From: an uncultured Halieaceae bacterium
GTDB lineage: Bacteria > Pseudomonadota > Gammaproteobacteria > Pseudomonadales > Halieaceae
Direction: 5' to 3'
Assembly: GCA_938074045.1 (NCBI GenBank)
Contig: CALJGI010000017.1
Location: 22,286-86,285, forward strand
DNA: 64,000 nucleotides
Shown in pieces: positions 1 through 10,916 of the stretch (position 1 is its first letter; each line of letters starts with the position of its first letter). Both the position numbers and the translations under genes were made by a program. A model generated the notes under the pieces. That model saw only the letters and a program-made list of their open reading frames with translations, made no database searches and was not told where the DNA came from.

Positions 1-201
1 ACAGCCGATGGGGTAGCCATCGTCCTCCAGCAGAAAATGAAAGCAATCCTTATCTGTTCCATCCGTGACGATTTCAGCGGCGACTCCCTGTTCATTGACA
101 AAAACTGAGGTTCTGATGCTGTCCAGTACTTGCTTATGGGTAATCCAGGGGACTGATTTGACTACAACCCTGCCTTCCAGGCGTTTACTCTCCTGATTCA
201 T
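1..201 (-). CDS. GNAT family N-acetyltransferase, N-terminal part (runs off window)
   Basis: The first 67 codons of a minus-strand gene that continues beyond the left edge. The start is the ATG at 201-199, which overlaps the end of the upstream roxA gene by 17 bp, so the two are probably co-transcribed. The translation contains RTSVFVNEQGV followed by acidic and aromatic residues (CFHFLLEDDG), the pattern seen at the start of ElaA/YjcF-type GNAT domains where the first strand and helix bind acetyl-CoA. The acetyl acceptor cannot be told from this fragment, and the catalytic half lies outside the window. Confidence 0.7.
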   Translation of the reverse strand, partial: MNQESKRLEGRVVVKSVPWITHKQVLDSIRTSVFVNEQGVAAEIVTDGTDKDCFHFLLEDDGYPIGC

Positions 202-1327
202 ACATGACCCCCGTAGCTATAAGTTCGCCAAGTAGTCTAGTTGCTGCGGGACTACTCCAGTTTCGATCCCGTTCGCTGGCATCCAGATGCCGATGTGAGC
301 ACAGATGTTCAATTAACGGCAGCAGTGAGTCATCGCAAACCCGTGATTCGCCGTTAAAAAACAAATACAACACGCCAGCGATTGATGCAAAAGCCAGCCT
401 GGCATCTGCAGAACAGCATATAGAGTCACTGTCTGGCTCTGGTAACTGGTCCTGAAGAGAGAAGGGCTCATATCCCATATCGGCATACTTTTTCTCGGTA
501 ACCATACTGCCATACCAGCGAGCCATCTCATCAGGATTATCGAAAGCGGCCAGCAGATTGTCGCGCAAGCTCGACAGGTCGGCGGCTGTTATCTCCGCCG
601 AATGCCGGCGCCGCTCACCGATAACATCCGGCAGCATGGTATCGGTGGCAGTAGTGATCAGATGGTCGCAATACCCGGAGAGGGCCTGCTGCCGGCTCGG
701 GCCTCGAAAACCAATTGACCAGGTCATTGAATCCTCGATGGATTCGCCCCAGTGAGCAATACCGGGTGGGACGTACAATACGTCCCCCGGCTTCATCTCT
801 ATCTCAAACTGTTGTTCAAAATGATCAAGCAGATGTAAATCGGGGTGTTCAAGCAATGGGGTTTGGTGGTCACAATATTGACCCAGTCTCCAGCGACGCC
901 GGCCGGCGCCTTGTATCAGAAACACATCATAGCGGTCGAAATGCGGTCCGACTGAGCCTCCTGGTGGCGCGAAACTCGCCATTACATCATCTATGCGCCA
1001 ATCGGGCAGGAAGTCGAAATAACGCAGAAGAGCAGCGATTTCTGGTACATAGTGATCTACAGCCTGTACCAGAAGGCTCCAGTTCCGGGTGGGCAGGGCC
1101 TGCAGTTCCTCAATAGCAAAAGGCCCGTGTTGTAACGTAAAACCGTTATCCAGGTCACCAGAGATAATTCGTGACTCAATATCTTCTTCACAGGCTAGAC
1201 CGGCGAGTTCATCCGGGCTCAGGGCGTCGACAAAGCCAGGCAGTCCCTGTGGTAAGAACAGCGATTTGCGCTGCCAGCAGTTGGCGAGAAAATCTGCTTT
1301 AATGAACCCCTGCAGCTCTAGACTCAC
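185..1327 (-). CDS. roxA: Ribosomal protein uL16 arginine 3-hydroxylase RoxA (YcfD), JmjC/cupin oxygenase
   Basis: A 380-residue 2-oxoglutarate/Fe(II) oxygenase, close to the 373 residues of E. coli YcfD. The cupin core carries the iron ligands His129 and Asp131 (GPHFDRYDVF) and His192 (PPGIAHWG). YcfD hydroxylates an arginine of ribosomal protein uL16; that role is assigned here from family membership. The C-terminal part resembles the winged-helix/dimerisation region of bacterial ROX proteins. The gene lies 13 bp after purB and overlaps the following GNAT gene by 17 bp, so it sits inside a minus-strand operon. Confidence 0.93.
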   Translation of the reverse strand: MSLELQGFIKADFLANCWQRKSLFLPQGLPGFVDALSPDELAGLACEEDIESRIISGDLDNGFTLQHGPFAIEELQALPTRNWSLLVQAVDHYVPEIAALLRYFDFLPDWRIDDVMASFAPPGGSVGPHFDRYDVFLIQGAGRRRWRLGQYCDHQTPLLEHPDLHLLDHFEQQFEIEMKPGDVLYVPPGIAHWGESIEDSMTWSIGFRGPSRQQALSGYCDHLITTATDTMLPDVIGERRRHSAEITAADLSSLRDNLLAAFDNPDEMARWYGSMVTEKKYADMGYEPFSLQDQLPEPDSDSICCSADARLAFASIAGVLYLFFNGESRVCDDSLLPLIEHLCSHRHLDASERDRNWSSPAATRLLGELIATGVMYESGE

Positions 1328-1340
1328 AACAATGCCCTGG

Positions 1341-2732
<1,392 letters not shown>

Positions 2733-2751
2733 TCAGGCGGGCAATAATACA

Positions 2752-3399
2752 CTAATCCCGGGTTTGAATGGAGCTGAGCTCTTGTAAAGCAATGGTTGTT
2801 TCCAGATAGCGTGAACGCTGCAGCAAAAGGCGCCACTTGGCTCCTCCGCATTGACGCCATAGATGCAGGCTGCGAACGGCGGCCAGCAGCAGCGTCCGAA
2901 TGCGATGAGCCACACGATCGTCCTGCAGGTGTTGGTAGTTACCGGTCACATGAATGCGTTGTGGCAGGGTGCTCAAAGTGTCCTGATAGATAGCCGCGAC
3001 GCTGGCCACTAGCTGCTCAATATTGTCAGTGAAATGGTTGTTTTGTAGAGCGGCATGCTGAAGTCTCGAACGCAGTACCTGCGATAGGCCATTGTCCACT
3101 GAGAGTTTTTTTTCCAGGTACATAGCGCCGAACAAATAGCGCAATGTTTCCCTGTTTTCCGGGGCGCCAGGAAATTCGAGTAGTTGGCGGGTTTCATGGA
3201 GAGCGGCCGCACAATTATCGATACTGCCGTACACATCAATGACGCTGCCGGGTTCGAAGTGAAACAGCGTGGACAACAGCTGAGTCAGGTCGGCGGCGGG
3301 AACCTGTGCGGTGTGAGCCAATCCCGCGACGTGCCGGGTTGCAAGCACCGCTCCCGAGAGAGCTACAACTTGGCTCTCCTGCCGTGTCAAGTCAGTCAA
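2752..3399 (-). CDS. hflD: High frequency lysogenization protein HflD homologue
   Basis: A 215-residue, mostly helical protein matching HflD (213 residues in E. coli) in length and position. HflD is a membrane-associated peripheral protein known in E. coli to bind phage lambda CII; its native role is unclear. The sequence has the family-typical N-terminus ending in the [24 protein letters not shown] stretch, although alanine replaces the final glycine. The gene overlaps the end of mnmA by 8 bp and precedes purB, the standard synteny. Assignment rests on sequence pattern plus synteny. Confidence 0.9.
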   Translation of the reverse strand: MTDLTRQESQVVALSGAVLATRHVAGLAHTAQVPAADLTQLLSTLFHFEPGSVIDVYGSIDNCAAALHETRQLLEFPGAPENRETLRYLFGAMYLEKKLSVDNGLSQVLRSRLQHAALQNNHFTDNIEQLVASVAAIYQDTLSTLPQRIHVTGNYQHLQDDRVAHRIRTLLLAAVRSLHLWRQCGGAKWRLLLQRSRYLETTIALQELSSIQTRD

Positions 3400-4522
3400 G
3401 TGATGCTTCTATCACACCGCCACCCAGGCAGCGCTCGCCAGAATAGAAGACAACCGACTGCCCCGGCGTGATGGCACGCTGGGGCTGGCTGAAATTCACT
3501 CGATGAACGTCCTTGTCGGTTGGTTCGATGGAGCACTCCTGATCGGGTTGGCGATAGCGGGTTTTCGCCATACATTCCAAGGGCAGTGACGGCAGCTCAC
3601 CTGCAATCCAGGCAATTTCGCCAACGCGCAGTGCGCTGCTGAACAGGTCAGGATGGTTGTTACCCTGAACGACTCTTAAAGTATTGGTCTCCAGATCTTT
3701 GGCGCTGACATACCATGGGTTATCGGATGCGCCGCTGATGCCGCCGATTCCCAGCCCCTGACGCTGGCCGATGGTGTGATACATCAGGCCCTGATGTTCG
3801 CCCAGTAATTGATTGTCCTCGCCGCGGATTTCACCGGGTTGTGCAGGTAGATATCGCTTCAGGAAATCAGTGAACCGTCGCTCACCAATGAAGCAGATGC
3901 CGGTGCTGTCTTTTTTTGCAAAAGTGGGAAGGTTGGCCCGATGAGCCAAAGCCCTGACTTCTGCCTTTTCCAACTCCCCAACCGGGAACAGAGAGTGGCT
4001 CAATTCTCGATGACCCACCGCGTGCAGGAAATAACTTTGATCCTTGTTGTTATCCTTGCCTTTCAGGAGTGTAGTGCGGCCTGCATCGTCTGCGCGGCGA
4101 CAGTAGTGTCCGGTTGCGATGTAATCTGCGCCTAACTCAAGCGCGTACTCCAGGAATGCTTTGAATTTGATTTCACGGTTACACAAGATATCAGGGTTGG
4201 GGGTGCGCCCGGCACGATACTCGGCGAGGAAGTATTCGAATACGTTGTCCCAGTACTCAGCTGCGAAGTTGGCCTGGTGGAGATTGAGTTTCAATATATC
4301 GCAAACCGCCTGTGCGTCAGCCAGGTCTTCTTTTGCGGTGCAGTATTCAGTACCGTCGTCTTCATCCCAGTTTTTCATGAACAGGCCTTCAACCTGAAAA
4401 CCCTGCTCCTGCAATAGAAAAGCCGCTACCGAGGAGTCGACTCCGCCGGACATACCTACTATCACCCTGATTTCACCGGGTGTTCTAGCTTCATCGCCCG
4501 GGAACATGGCCTTCCACTCCAT
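3392..4522 (-). CDS. mnmA: tRNA-specific 2-thiouridylase MnmA
   Basis: A 376-residue ATP pyrophosphatase that installs sulfur at C2 of wobble uridine-34 in tRNA-Glu, -Gln and -Lys, taking persulfide sulfur from the Tus relay. The PP-loop SGGVDSS is at 25-31, the two catalytic cysteines are Cys114 (PDILCN) and Cys210 (STGICF), and GHY follows at 138-140. The chosen start (ATG at 4522) has GGAG about 8 nt upstream and overlaps the Nudix gene by 32 bp. An alternative ATG at 4507 gives a 17-bp overlap. TusA (33034) and TusBCDE (60861-62247) are also in this window, and tRNA-Glu(UUC), a substrate, is at 38696. Confidence 0.97.
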   Translation of the reverse strand: MEWKAMFPGDEARTPGEIRVIVGMSGGVDSSVAAFLLQEQGFQVEGLFMKNWDEDDGTEYCTAKEDLADAQAVCDILKLNLHQANFAAEYWDNVFEYFLAEYRAGRTPNPDILCNREIKFKAFLEYALELGADYIATGHYCRRADDAGRTTLLKGKDNNKDQSYFLHAVGHRELSHSLFPVGELEKAEVRALAHRANLPTFAKKDSTGICFIGERRFTDFLKRYLPAQPGEIRGEDNQLLGEHQGLMYHTIGQRQGLGIGGISGASDNPWYVSAKDLETNTLRVVQGNNHPDLFSSALRVGEIAWIAGELPSLPLECMAKTRYRQPDQECSIEPTDKDVHRVNFSQPQRAITPGQSVVFYSGERCLGGGVIEASLD

Positions 4523-4994
4523 AGATAAACTCCAGGGGATAGCGATGGCCTGAGCGGTACTGCTCGATGGTCTCTTTTACTCTTGGGCTGCGCATCGCAG
4601 TCTTACACTCTGATATCTCATCGAAAGTCATCCACACTGCGCGCTGGATATCGGGGTCCATGGCCTGGTCTTTTCGCTGCCTGATGGGATATGCGAAAAA
4701 CGTAGTACGTAAATAGGTAGCTTCCCCATCCGGAAGAGTGTAGAGACAAGAGCCCAGCAAGCCCTGAATGTCCACCTCCCAGCAGGTCTCCTCGAGGGTT
4801 TCTCTCCGTGCGGCGTCTATGAGGCTTTCACCCGATTCCAGGTGACCCGCTGGTTGATTCAGGGTGAGTCTCCCGGAGATGTATTCCTCGACCATCAAAT
4901 AACGCCCATTGTCTTCCACCACCGTCGCGACAGTAATGTGTGTCTCCCAGGCTCTGGGCTGCTGTTGGGTTGTTGAATTGGATGCGTCTGTCAT
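4491..4994 (-). CDS. nudJ: Nudix hydrolase, NudJ-type phosphatase
   Basis: A 167-residue Nudix protein. NudJ (YmfB) of E. coli hydrolyses nucleoside di- and triphosphates and the thiamin precursor HMP-PP. The Nudix box spans about 50-72: Gly50, Glu56 and RETLEE at 64-69 are present, but the conserved Gly near the end of the box is Cys71 (EETCW). The N-terminus ([19 protein letters not shown]) and the conserved NQPAGHLE are typical of NudJ. It lies directly upstream of mnmA with a 32-bp overlap, the same pairing seen in many gammaproteobacteria. Substrate is inferred from family only. Confidence 0.88.
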   Translation of the reverse strand: MTDASNSTTQQQPRAWETHITVATVVEDNGRYLMVEEYISGRLTLNQPAGHLESGESLIDAARRETLEETCWEVDIQGLLGSCLYTLPDGEATYLRTTFFAYPIRQRKDQAMDPDIQRAVWMTFDEISECKTAMRSPRVKETIEQYRSGHRYPLEFIYGVEGHVPGR

Positions 4995-5027
4995 GTTCCG
5001 GGAATGAGGGCAGGTATGGGGAGCGCA

Positions 5028-5627
5028 TTATAGCCGCCGTTTCGTGACCCGCCTACCGCCGGCGCTCCGCTTTGCCTTTGCGGGCAGGTGAACATGCAGT
5101 TCGGTGGTCTGCCCCGGCTGCAGGGCATCGAGCCGCCAGTCACCAATTTGATGGCGGATAAGGCGCAGGGTGGGGTGCCCAATGGCAGCTGTCATTCGGC
5201 GTATCTGGCGATTGCGTCCCTCCGTTATGCCCATGGCCAGCCAGCTCGTGTGCTGCCCGGCGCGTTGTCGGATAGGTGGATCCCGCTTCCATAGCGCGGG
5301 CTCGGCAATCTCGGCAACATCTGCTGCTTTTGTCATGCCATCTTTCAGCTCCAGGCCAGAGCGCAGGAAGTTTAAAGCCGCGTTATCCGGAATACCCTCT
5401 ACCTGCACCCAGTACTGTTTTTTCATTTTGTGCCTTGGTTCTGCAATGCGCGCTTGCAGTCCACCACTGTCAGTCAGTAATAGCAGGCCTTCGGAGTCAT
5501 AATCCAGACGTCCCGCCGGATATAGATGAGGGTCGTCGATGTAGTCTGCAAGTGTGCTCCTGCATGCGGCGTCGGTGAATTGGCTGAGAACCCGATAGGG
5601 TTTATTGTACAGTAGCAATCTGGCCAC
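5028..5627 (-). CDS. rluE: 23S rRNA pseudouridine synthase RluE (RsuA family)
   Basis: A 199-residue single-domain RsuA/RluB/E/F-family synthase without an N-terminal S4 domain. E. coli RluE modifies U2457 of 23S rRNA. The catalytic motif GRLDYDSEGLLLLT begins at about residue 39, with the active-site Asp42. Further family motifs are KKQYWVQVEG and EGRNRQIRRM. The C-terminus is rich in Lys and Arg (KAKRSAGGRRVTKRRL), probably for rRNA contact. It is transcribed divergently from icd, a conserved gammaproteobacterial arrangement (rluE-icd), and lies 33 bp upstream of nudJ. Confidence 0.94.
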   Translation of the reverse strand: MARLLLYNKPYRVLSQFTDAACRSTLADYIDDPHLYPAGRLDYDSEGLLLLTDSGGLQARIAEPRHKMKKQYWVQVEGIPDNAALNFLRSGLELKDGMTKAADVAEIAEPALWKRDPPIRQRAGQHTSWLAMGITEGRNRQIRRMTAAIGHPTLRLIRHQIGDWRLDALQPGQTTELHVHLPAKAKRSAGGRRVTKRRL

Positions 5628-5788
5628 AGGGGCCTCCCAAATCTGGGGTCAAAATCATCCGACCGTTGGCGGACAGCTAGTGATGGAACAATTCGTACTT
5701 CCAGGTTCCATTTTCGTTTTCTCGCGAGTCCTGTGTGATCAATACTGTATCTGGTCGAGACCGGCAGGAATGCAGCACGGAGTAAATA

Positions 5789-7045
5789 ATGTCCTATCAG
5801 CATATTACAGTACCCACTGAGGGTGAAAGAATCGAGTTAAATGCAGATTTTTCGCTCAATGTACCTGATAACCCCGTCATTCCCTATATCGAGGGCGACG
5901 GTATAGGTGTCGATATCAGTCCTGTGATGTTACAGGTTGTGGATGCGGCGGTGGCAAAAGCCTACAGCCATAGACGCAAGATATCCTGGATGGAAATATA
6001 CACGGGAGAAAAGGCGGCTGAATTGTACGAGGGCGACTGGTTCCCTGCGGAAACCCTCGACGCCATCAAAGAATATTCGGTGGCGATTAAGGGGCCGCTG
6101 ACTACGCCGGTGGGTGGTGGTTTCCGATCTTTGAATGTAGCTCTCAGGCAGGAACTGGATCTCTTCGTCTGTCAGCGTCCGGTGCGCTGGTTTGAGGGGG
6201 TGCCCTCACCGGTTAAGGAACCCGAAAAGGTGAACATGGTTATATTCCGCGAAAATTCTGAGGATATATACGCTGGTATTGAATGGGCGGCAGGTACACC
6301 AGAAGCGCAAAAGGTGGTGGATTTTCTGCGCAGTGAAATGGACGTTACCAAAATCCGGTTTCCAGAAAATGTCGGCATCGGTGTGAAGCCGGTCTCGGAG
6401 GAGGGTACAACACGTCTGGTGCGCAAAGCGATACAGTATGCGATTGACCAGGATCTCCCATCGGTAACGCTGGTTCACAAAGGCAACATCATGAAGTTCA
6501 CGGAGGGTGCATTCCGCGATTGGGGTTACCAATTGGCCCGTTATGAATTTGGTGGCGAGTTAATTGATGGTGGCCCCTGGGTGGGTATCAGAAATCCAGT
6601 TACAGGCCGGGAAATTGTCATCAAAGATGTCATAGCCGATGCTATGCTGCAGCAGATATTAACGCGACCGTCAGAGTACAGTGTGGTGGCTACGCTAAAT
6701 CTTAACGGTGATTACCTATCAGACGCACTGGCTGCCCAGGTAGGTGGCATAGGGATCGCGCCAGGTGCGAACATTAGTGACAGCATAGCGCTATTTGAAG
6801 CAACCCATGGTACCGCGCCAAAATACGCTGGCCAGAATAAGGTGAACCCCGGCTCACTGATTCTGTCGGCGGAAATGATGCTGCGCCACATGGGTTGGAA
6901 TGAAGCTGCGGATCTCATTATCAGAGGCATGAATGGCGCTATTCAGGCAGGTACAGTTACCTATGATTTTGAACGTTTGATGGATAATGCCACGCTGGTA
7001 ACCTGTTCCGGATTTGGTGTCGAAATGATCAGACATATGGATTGA
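5789..7045 (+). CDS. icd: Isocitrate dehydrogenase [NADP+]
   Basis: A 418-residue homodimeric E. coli-type IDH that oxidises and decarboxylates isocitrate to 2-oxoglutarate with NADP. The substrate-binding helix [10 protein letters not shown] includes Ser114, equivalent to Ser113 of E. coli, the residue phosphorylated by AceK. The Asp metal ligands lie in the segment [17 protein letters not shown], and GTAPKYAG and the nucleotide-binding ATHGTAP are present. It is divergent from rluE. The 161-bp gap must hold both promoters; I see no confident -10/-35 pair there. Confidence 0.97.
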   Translation: MSYQHITVPTEGERIELNADFSLNVPDNPVIPYIEGDGIGVDISPVMLQVVDAAVAKAYSHRRKISWMEIYTGEKAAELYEGDWFPAETLDAIKEYSVAIKGPLTTPVGGGFRSLNVALRQELDLFVCQRPVRWFEGVPSPVKEPEKVNMVIFRENSEDIYAGIEWAAGTPEAQKVVDFLRSEMDVTKIRFPENVGIGVKPVSEEGTTRLVRKAIQYAIDQDLPSVTLVHKGNIMKFTEGAFRDWGYQLARYEFGGELIDGGPWVGIRNPVTGREIVIKDVIADAMLQQILTRPSEYSVVATLNLNGDYLSDALAAQVGGIGIAPGANISDSIALFEATHGTAPKYAGQNKVNPGSLILSAEMMLRHMGWNEAADLIIRGMNGAIQAGTVTYDFERLMDNATLVTCSGFGVEMIRHMD

Positions 7046-7233
7046 TTTCTCGCTCTGGTTCAAGGCCCGGGAGCTGAATTCGAATGCCCCTTGCAGGCGA
7101 ATCAACAGGTCCAGCGGAAAGGTAAACCAGTGTAGGCGGACAATAAATTTGTCCTTCCGATTGATGAAAATCGGTCGTGGATGTGGTTAACTTGACGTCG
7201 GCCCTGCCACGGGTGAAATCGCCCGTTAAATCA

Positions 7234-7254
7234 ACAAATTAGCAACTAATTTGT
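7234..7254. promoter_or_regulatory. Perfect 9-3-9 inverted repeat ahead of the kor operon (candidate operator)
   Basis: ACAAATTAG and CTAATTTGT are exact reverse complements separated by CAA. They centre about 48 bp upstream of the ATG at 7293 in a 247-bp gap. A possible promoter just upstream is TTGACG (7192-7197) with TGAAAT (7214-7219) at 16-bp spacing, which would place the dyad just downstream of the transcription start. There is no T-run after it, so it is not a terminator. The rest of the gap contains two smaller hairpins (7138-7154 and 7157-7174) and no gene. The cognate regulator is unknown. Confidence 0.5.
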
Positions 7255-7292
7255 CTACTAATACGCCGCTTTAACCGATACAGGCAGCTGAC

Positions 7293-9071
7293 GTGAAACC
7301 GACTGACATCAAAGATCCAGAATATTTCCATAAAGTAGTGGATTGCCAATACGCATGCCCTGCGCACACACCTGTACCTGAATACATTCGTATGATCGCG
7401 GCTGGACGCTACACAGATGCCTATATGATCAATTGGGAATCCAACGTATTTCCCGGGATTCTGGGGCGAACCTGTGATCGACCCTGTGAACCGGCCTGTC
7501 GTCGGGGGAGGGTGGAGGAAGAGCCCGTCGCCATCTGTCGGCTGAAACGGGTTGCCGCTGATAACAAGGGTAACGTCAGCGTGCACATGCCGAAAATTCC
7601 GCGCAAGAAAAACGGTAAACGCATCGCTTTGATCGGAGCCGGCCCCGCCTCTCTTACTGTGGCTCGTGATTTGGCCCCACTGGGATACTCAATGGATATC
7701 TATGACGATCAAAGTCGTGGTGGCGGGATGATGCGCAGCCAGATACCGGCTTTTCGCCTTCCCGCTGAGGTGCTTAATGAAGAAGTCGACTATGTACTTG
7801 ATCTGGATGTGGTTACGCACTTTGACACAACAATAGATAGTCTCGCTTCCGTATTGGAAAAGAAATACGACGCGGTGTTTGTAGGGACCGGTGCGCCAAG
7901 GGGTAAGGATCTTAAACTCTCAGGCCAGGATGAGGCTGCGGCCAACATACACATAGGTATTGAGTGGCTGGCCAGCGTCGCCTTTGAACACATCGACAAG
8001 ATTGGTAAACGAGTCATCGTCATGGGAGGCGGTAACACCGCGATGGATTGCTGCCGGACAGCGCGACGACTTGGTGGTGAGGATGTCAAGGTTGTAGTGC
8101 GCAGCCCCTTCGCGGATATGAAAGCATCTCCGTGGGAAAAGGAGGATGCGATGCACGAGGACATTCCGATTCTTGATAACCACGTTCCCAAGGGATTTGT
8201 TACTGAAGATGGCAAATTGGTTGGAGCATTGTTCGAGAAGGTTGATGCTGTCTACGACGAAAATGGCAAACGGACCCTTGTGCCTACGGGTGAGGAGCCA
8301 GTACTGATCGAATGTGACGACGTGCTTATGGCCATTGGTCAAGAAAACAGCTTTCCCTGGATTGAGCGCGATCTTGGATTGGAATTTGACCAGTGGGATA
8401 TGCCGGTAGTCGATCCCGTCAGCTTTCAGTCGACCCGTGAAGACGTTTTCTTCGGTGGTGATGCAGCATTTGGCCCGGAAAACATTATAACGGCAGTGGC
8501 TCACGGACATCAGGCTGCGGTCTCAATCGACAAGTACTGTAATGGTGAAGATATTATGGGCCGCCTTTCACCCGGCGTTACCCTGATCAGTCAGAAAATG
8601 GGTATCCATGAGTGGAGCTACGACAATGCTGTTCCCAGTGATCTTCGCTATATCGTTCCACAGGCGGACAAGTCGGATACGCTGCGCAATAGAAAGCTGG
8701 AAGTTGAGCTGGGATTTGACCGCGACACAGGCTATCTGGAGGCGCAGCGATGTCTGAACTGTGATGTGCAGACCGTATTCAACGAGGGTCGTTGCATAGA
8801 GTGTGATGCCTGTGTCGATATATGTCCCACGCTCTGTATAAATTTCGTAGAGAATGCCGAGGAGGAACCGCTGCGACAGGCTTTGCTGCAGCCAGCACAG
8901 AATCTGACGCAGGATTTGTACGTTTCCGAGGTGCTGCCAACAAAGCGGGTTATGGTCAAGGACGAGAATGTCTGTCTGCACTGCGGCCTCTGTGCCGAGC
9001 GGTGTCCGACAACAGCATGGGATATGCAGAAATTTCTCTATTCCGTTACCAAAGCGGGGTGGTCCGCATGA
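7293..9071 (+). CDS. FAD/iron-sulfur oxidoreductase subunit of 2-oxoacid:ferredoxin oxidoreductase (GltD-like, KorC-type)
   Basis: A 592-residue protein with three parts. The N-terminal cysteine-rich region (Cys18, 22, 61, 65, 69, 82) resembles the Fe-S cluster domain of the glutamate synthase small subunit. Then comes a two-dinucleotide-fold flavoprotein core (GAGPAS at 115-120; VIVMGGGNTAMD for the second nucleotide). The C-terminus has two ferredoxin motifs: Cys501/504/507/511 and Cys561/564/567/571. Its stop overlaps the next start (ATGA at 9068), tying it to the KorAB genes. The inferred role is electron transfer between ferredoxin-type clusters and NAD(P)H for the 2-oxoacid oxidoreductase; a glutamate synthase role is unlikely because no gltB is present. 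Confidence 0.82.
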   Translation: MKPTDIKDPEYFHKVVDCQYACPAHTPVPEYIRMIAAGRYTDAYMINWESNVFPGILGRTCDRPCEPACRRGRVEEEPVAICRLKRVAADNKGNVSVHMPKIPRKKNGKRIALIGAGPASLTVARDLAPLGYSMDIYDDQSRGGGMMRSQIPAFRLPAEVLNEEVDYVLDLDVVTHFDTTIDSLASVLEKKYDAVFVGTGAPRGKDLKLSGQDEAAANIHIGIEWLASVAFEHIDKIGKRVIVMGGGNTAMDCCRTARRLGGEDVKVVVRSPFADMKASPWEKEDAMHEDIPILDNHVPKGFVTEDGKLVGALFEKVDAVYDENGKRTLVPTGEEPVLIECDDVLMAIGQENSFPWIERDLGLEFDQWDMPVVDPVSFQSTREDVFFGGDAAFGPENIITAVAHGHQAAVSIDKYCNGEDIMGRLSPGVTLISQKMGIHEWSYDNAVPSDLRYIVPQADKSDTLRNRKLEVELGFDRDTGYLEAQRCLNCDVQTVFNEGRCIECDACVDICPTLCINFVENAEEEPLRQALLQPAQNLTQDLYVSEVLPTKRVMVKDENVCLHCGLCAERCPTTAWDMQKFLYSVTKAGWSA

Positions 9072-10915
9072 AATCAATCCAGAGTGTTAATGACTTTGTC
9101 ATAAAGTTTGCCAATGTGAATGGCACGGGTTCGGCCAGCGCGAATCACCTCTTTGCTAAAGCTTTGTTCCGCATGGGCATACCCGTTAGCCCGAAGAATA
9201 TCTTTCCCTCTAATATTCAGGGTCTGCCTACCTGGTATGTGGTTAGAGCGAGCGAGGAGGGTTATCTGGGACGCAGAGGGGGGGTCGACATCATGGTCTG
9301 TGTCAACGCGCAGAGCATGGCGAGTGATATCAAGGAAGTACTCCCCGGTGGTTACTTTATTTATGATGGCACCAAAGCGCTGGATCTGCGTCTGATGCGC
9401 AACGATATTACGATACTTGCCTTGCCCCTGACGCAGATGTGCCTGCGGGAGTACAGCGATCCCAGACAGCAACAGCTCTTCAAGAATGTTATCTACGTTG
9501 GTGCATTGGCCGCACTCTTGGACATTGATTTCAAAGTACTTACGCAGCTGGTTGGTGATCAGTTTCAGGGCAAGGAGAAGCTGATTGCACCTAACGTACA
9601 TGCCCTGGAGTTGGGGTATCAGTACGCTCAGGAGACTTTTGACTGCCCGCTGAGTATCCGCGTGCAAACCACAGACAAGGTCGGCGACAAAATACTGGTT
9701 GATGGAAATACGGCCCTGGCCCTGGGTGCTGTATATGGAGGCGCCACCGTCGCGGCCTGGTACCCCATCACACCATCGACATCTGTCGTCGAAGCCTTTG
9801 AAAAATACTGTAAGCGCCTGCGCATTGACCCCGGTAGCGGTCGAAACAACTTCGCCATATTGCAGGCAGAGGATGAATTGTCCGCGATCGGTATGGCGGT
9901 GGGTGCGAACTGGAATGGGGCGAGAGCGTTTACAGCGACGTCCGGCCCAGGGATATCGCTAATGAGTGAGTTTCTCGGACTGGCCTATTTCGCTGAAATT
10001 CCACTGGTGCTGGTTGACGTGCAGCGCGCGGGTCCGTCTACAGGCATGCCGACGCGAACCCAGCAATCCGATGTTTTGAGCTGCGCCTACGCATCACACG
10101 GTGATACCAAACAGGTTTTACTGTTCCCCTCCACACCGAAGGAATGCTTTGACTTTGGTTGGCAGGCTTTCGATCTTGCCGAGCGCTTACAGACTCCTAT
10201 CATCATCATGACGGATCTTGATCTGGGTATGAATGACAATATGTCGGAACCGCTCGAGTGGGATGACAGCCGCGAATTTGATCGCGGTAAAGTGCTGGAT
10301 GCGGAAGGGCTAGACAATGCCGAGGAGTTTGGTCGCTACCTCGACGTCGACGGGGATGGAATATGTTATCGGACCTATCCCGGCACTCACCCGACCAAGG
10401 GCTCTTTTTTCACCCGGGGCAGTTCCCGCGACGCCTATGCGATCTATACTGAAGATGGTAACAAATATGCGGAAAATATGATCCGACTGCAGCGGAAATG
10501 GAATACTGCGAAACAGTATGTGCCAGCTCCTGAGAAGACCTACAGCCAGCGCGATGCGCAATTGGGTGTTATATTCTTCGGTACCAGTGAGGCGTCTTCC
10601 CGTGAGGCGGTGGATCAACTGGCGGACGAGGGTATCGATCTGGACGCATTGCGGGTCAGGGCTTTCCCATTCAATGATGAGGTCGAGGAATTTATTTCAA
10701 AGCACCAAATGTGTTTTGTTATAGAACAAAACCGGGATGCACAAATGCGGAGTTTGCTGATGTCCGAATTTGAATTCGGACCTGACAAACTCAAGTCAGT
10801 CCTTTGCTTTGATGGTGATCCAATCAGCGCCAGAAATATTCGCAAGCAGATATTACAGCATTTGCCTGGACATAACGTTACGCCGATTCGCCGTGACGCA
10901 GAAGGAAACACATGA
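9068..10915 (+). CDS. 2-oxoacid:ferredoxin oxidoreductase, fused gamma-alpha subunit (KorA-type)
   Basis: A 615-residue subunit. The ATG at 9068 is chosen because it overlaps the preceding TGA (ATGA) and gives the expected N-terminus; the same frame stays open upstream only inside the previous gene. Residues 1 to about 190 form the gamma domain (NGTGSASANHLFAKALFRMG), and from about 210 the alpha/pyrimidine-binding part follows (GNTALALGAVYGG, YPITPSTSVVE, ATSGPGISLMSE). With the beta subunit it forms the thiamine-diphosphate enzyme that converts a 2-oxoacid plus CoA to acyl-CoA. 2-Oxoglutarate is the likely substrate given the surrounding TCA genes, but a pyruvate or branched-chain specificity cannot be excluded. 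Confidence 0.85.
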   Translation: MKSIQSVNDFVIKFANVNGTGSASANHLFAKALFRMGIPVSPKNIFPSNIQGLPTWYVVRASEEGYLGRRGGVDIMVCVNAQSMASDIKEVLPGGYFIYDGTKALDLRLMRNDITILALPLTQMCLREYSDPRQQQLFKNVIYVGALAALLDIDFKVLTQLVGDQFQGKEKLIAPNVHALELGYQYAQETFDCPLSIRVQTTDKVGDKILVDGNTALALGAVYGGATVAAWYPITPSTSVVEAFEKYCKRLRIDPGSGRNNFAILQAEDELSAIGMAVGANWNGARAFTATSGPGISLMSEFLGLAYFAEIPLVLVDVQRAGPSTGMPTRTQQSDVLSCAYASHGDTKQVLLFPSTPKECFDFGWQAFDLAERLQTPIIIMTDLDLGMNDNMSEPLEWDDSREFDRGKVLDAEGLDNAEEFGRYLDVDGDGICYRTYPGTHPTKGSFFTRGSSRDAYAIYTEDGNKYAENMIRLQRKWNTAKQYVPAPEKTYSQRDAQLGVIFFGTSEASSREAVDQLADEGIDLDALRVRAFPFNDEVEEFISKHQMCFVIEQNRDAQMRSLLMSEFEFGPDKLKSVLCFDGDPISARNIRKQILQHLPGHNVTPIRRDAEGNT

Positions 10916-10916
10916 T

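Noticed and set aside
8822..9067. Upstream extension of the KorA reading frame
   Set aside because: The 82 extra codons lie entirely within the KorC-type gene in another frame. The ATG at 9068 overlaps the preceding stop and gives the family N-terminus.
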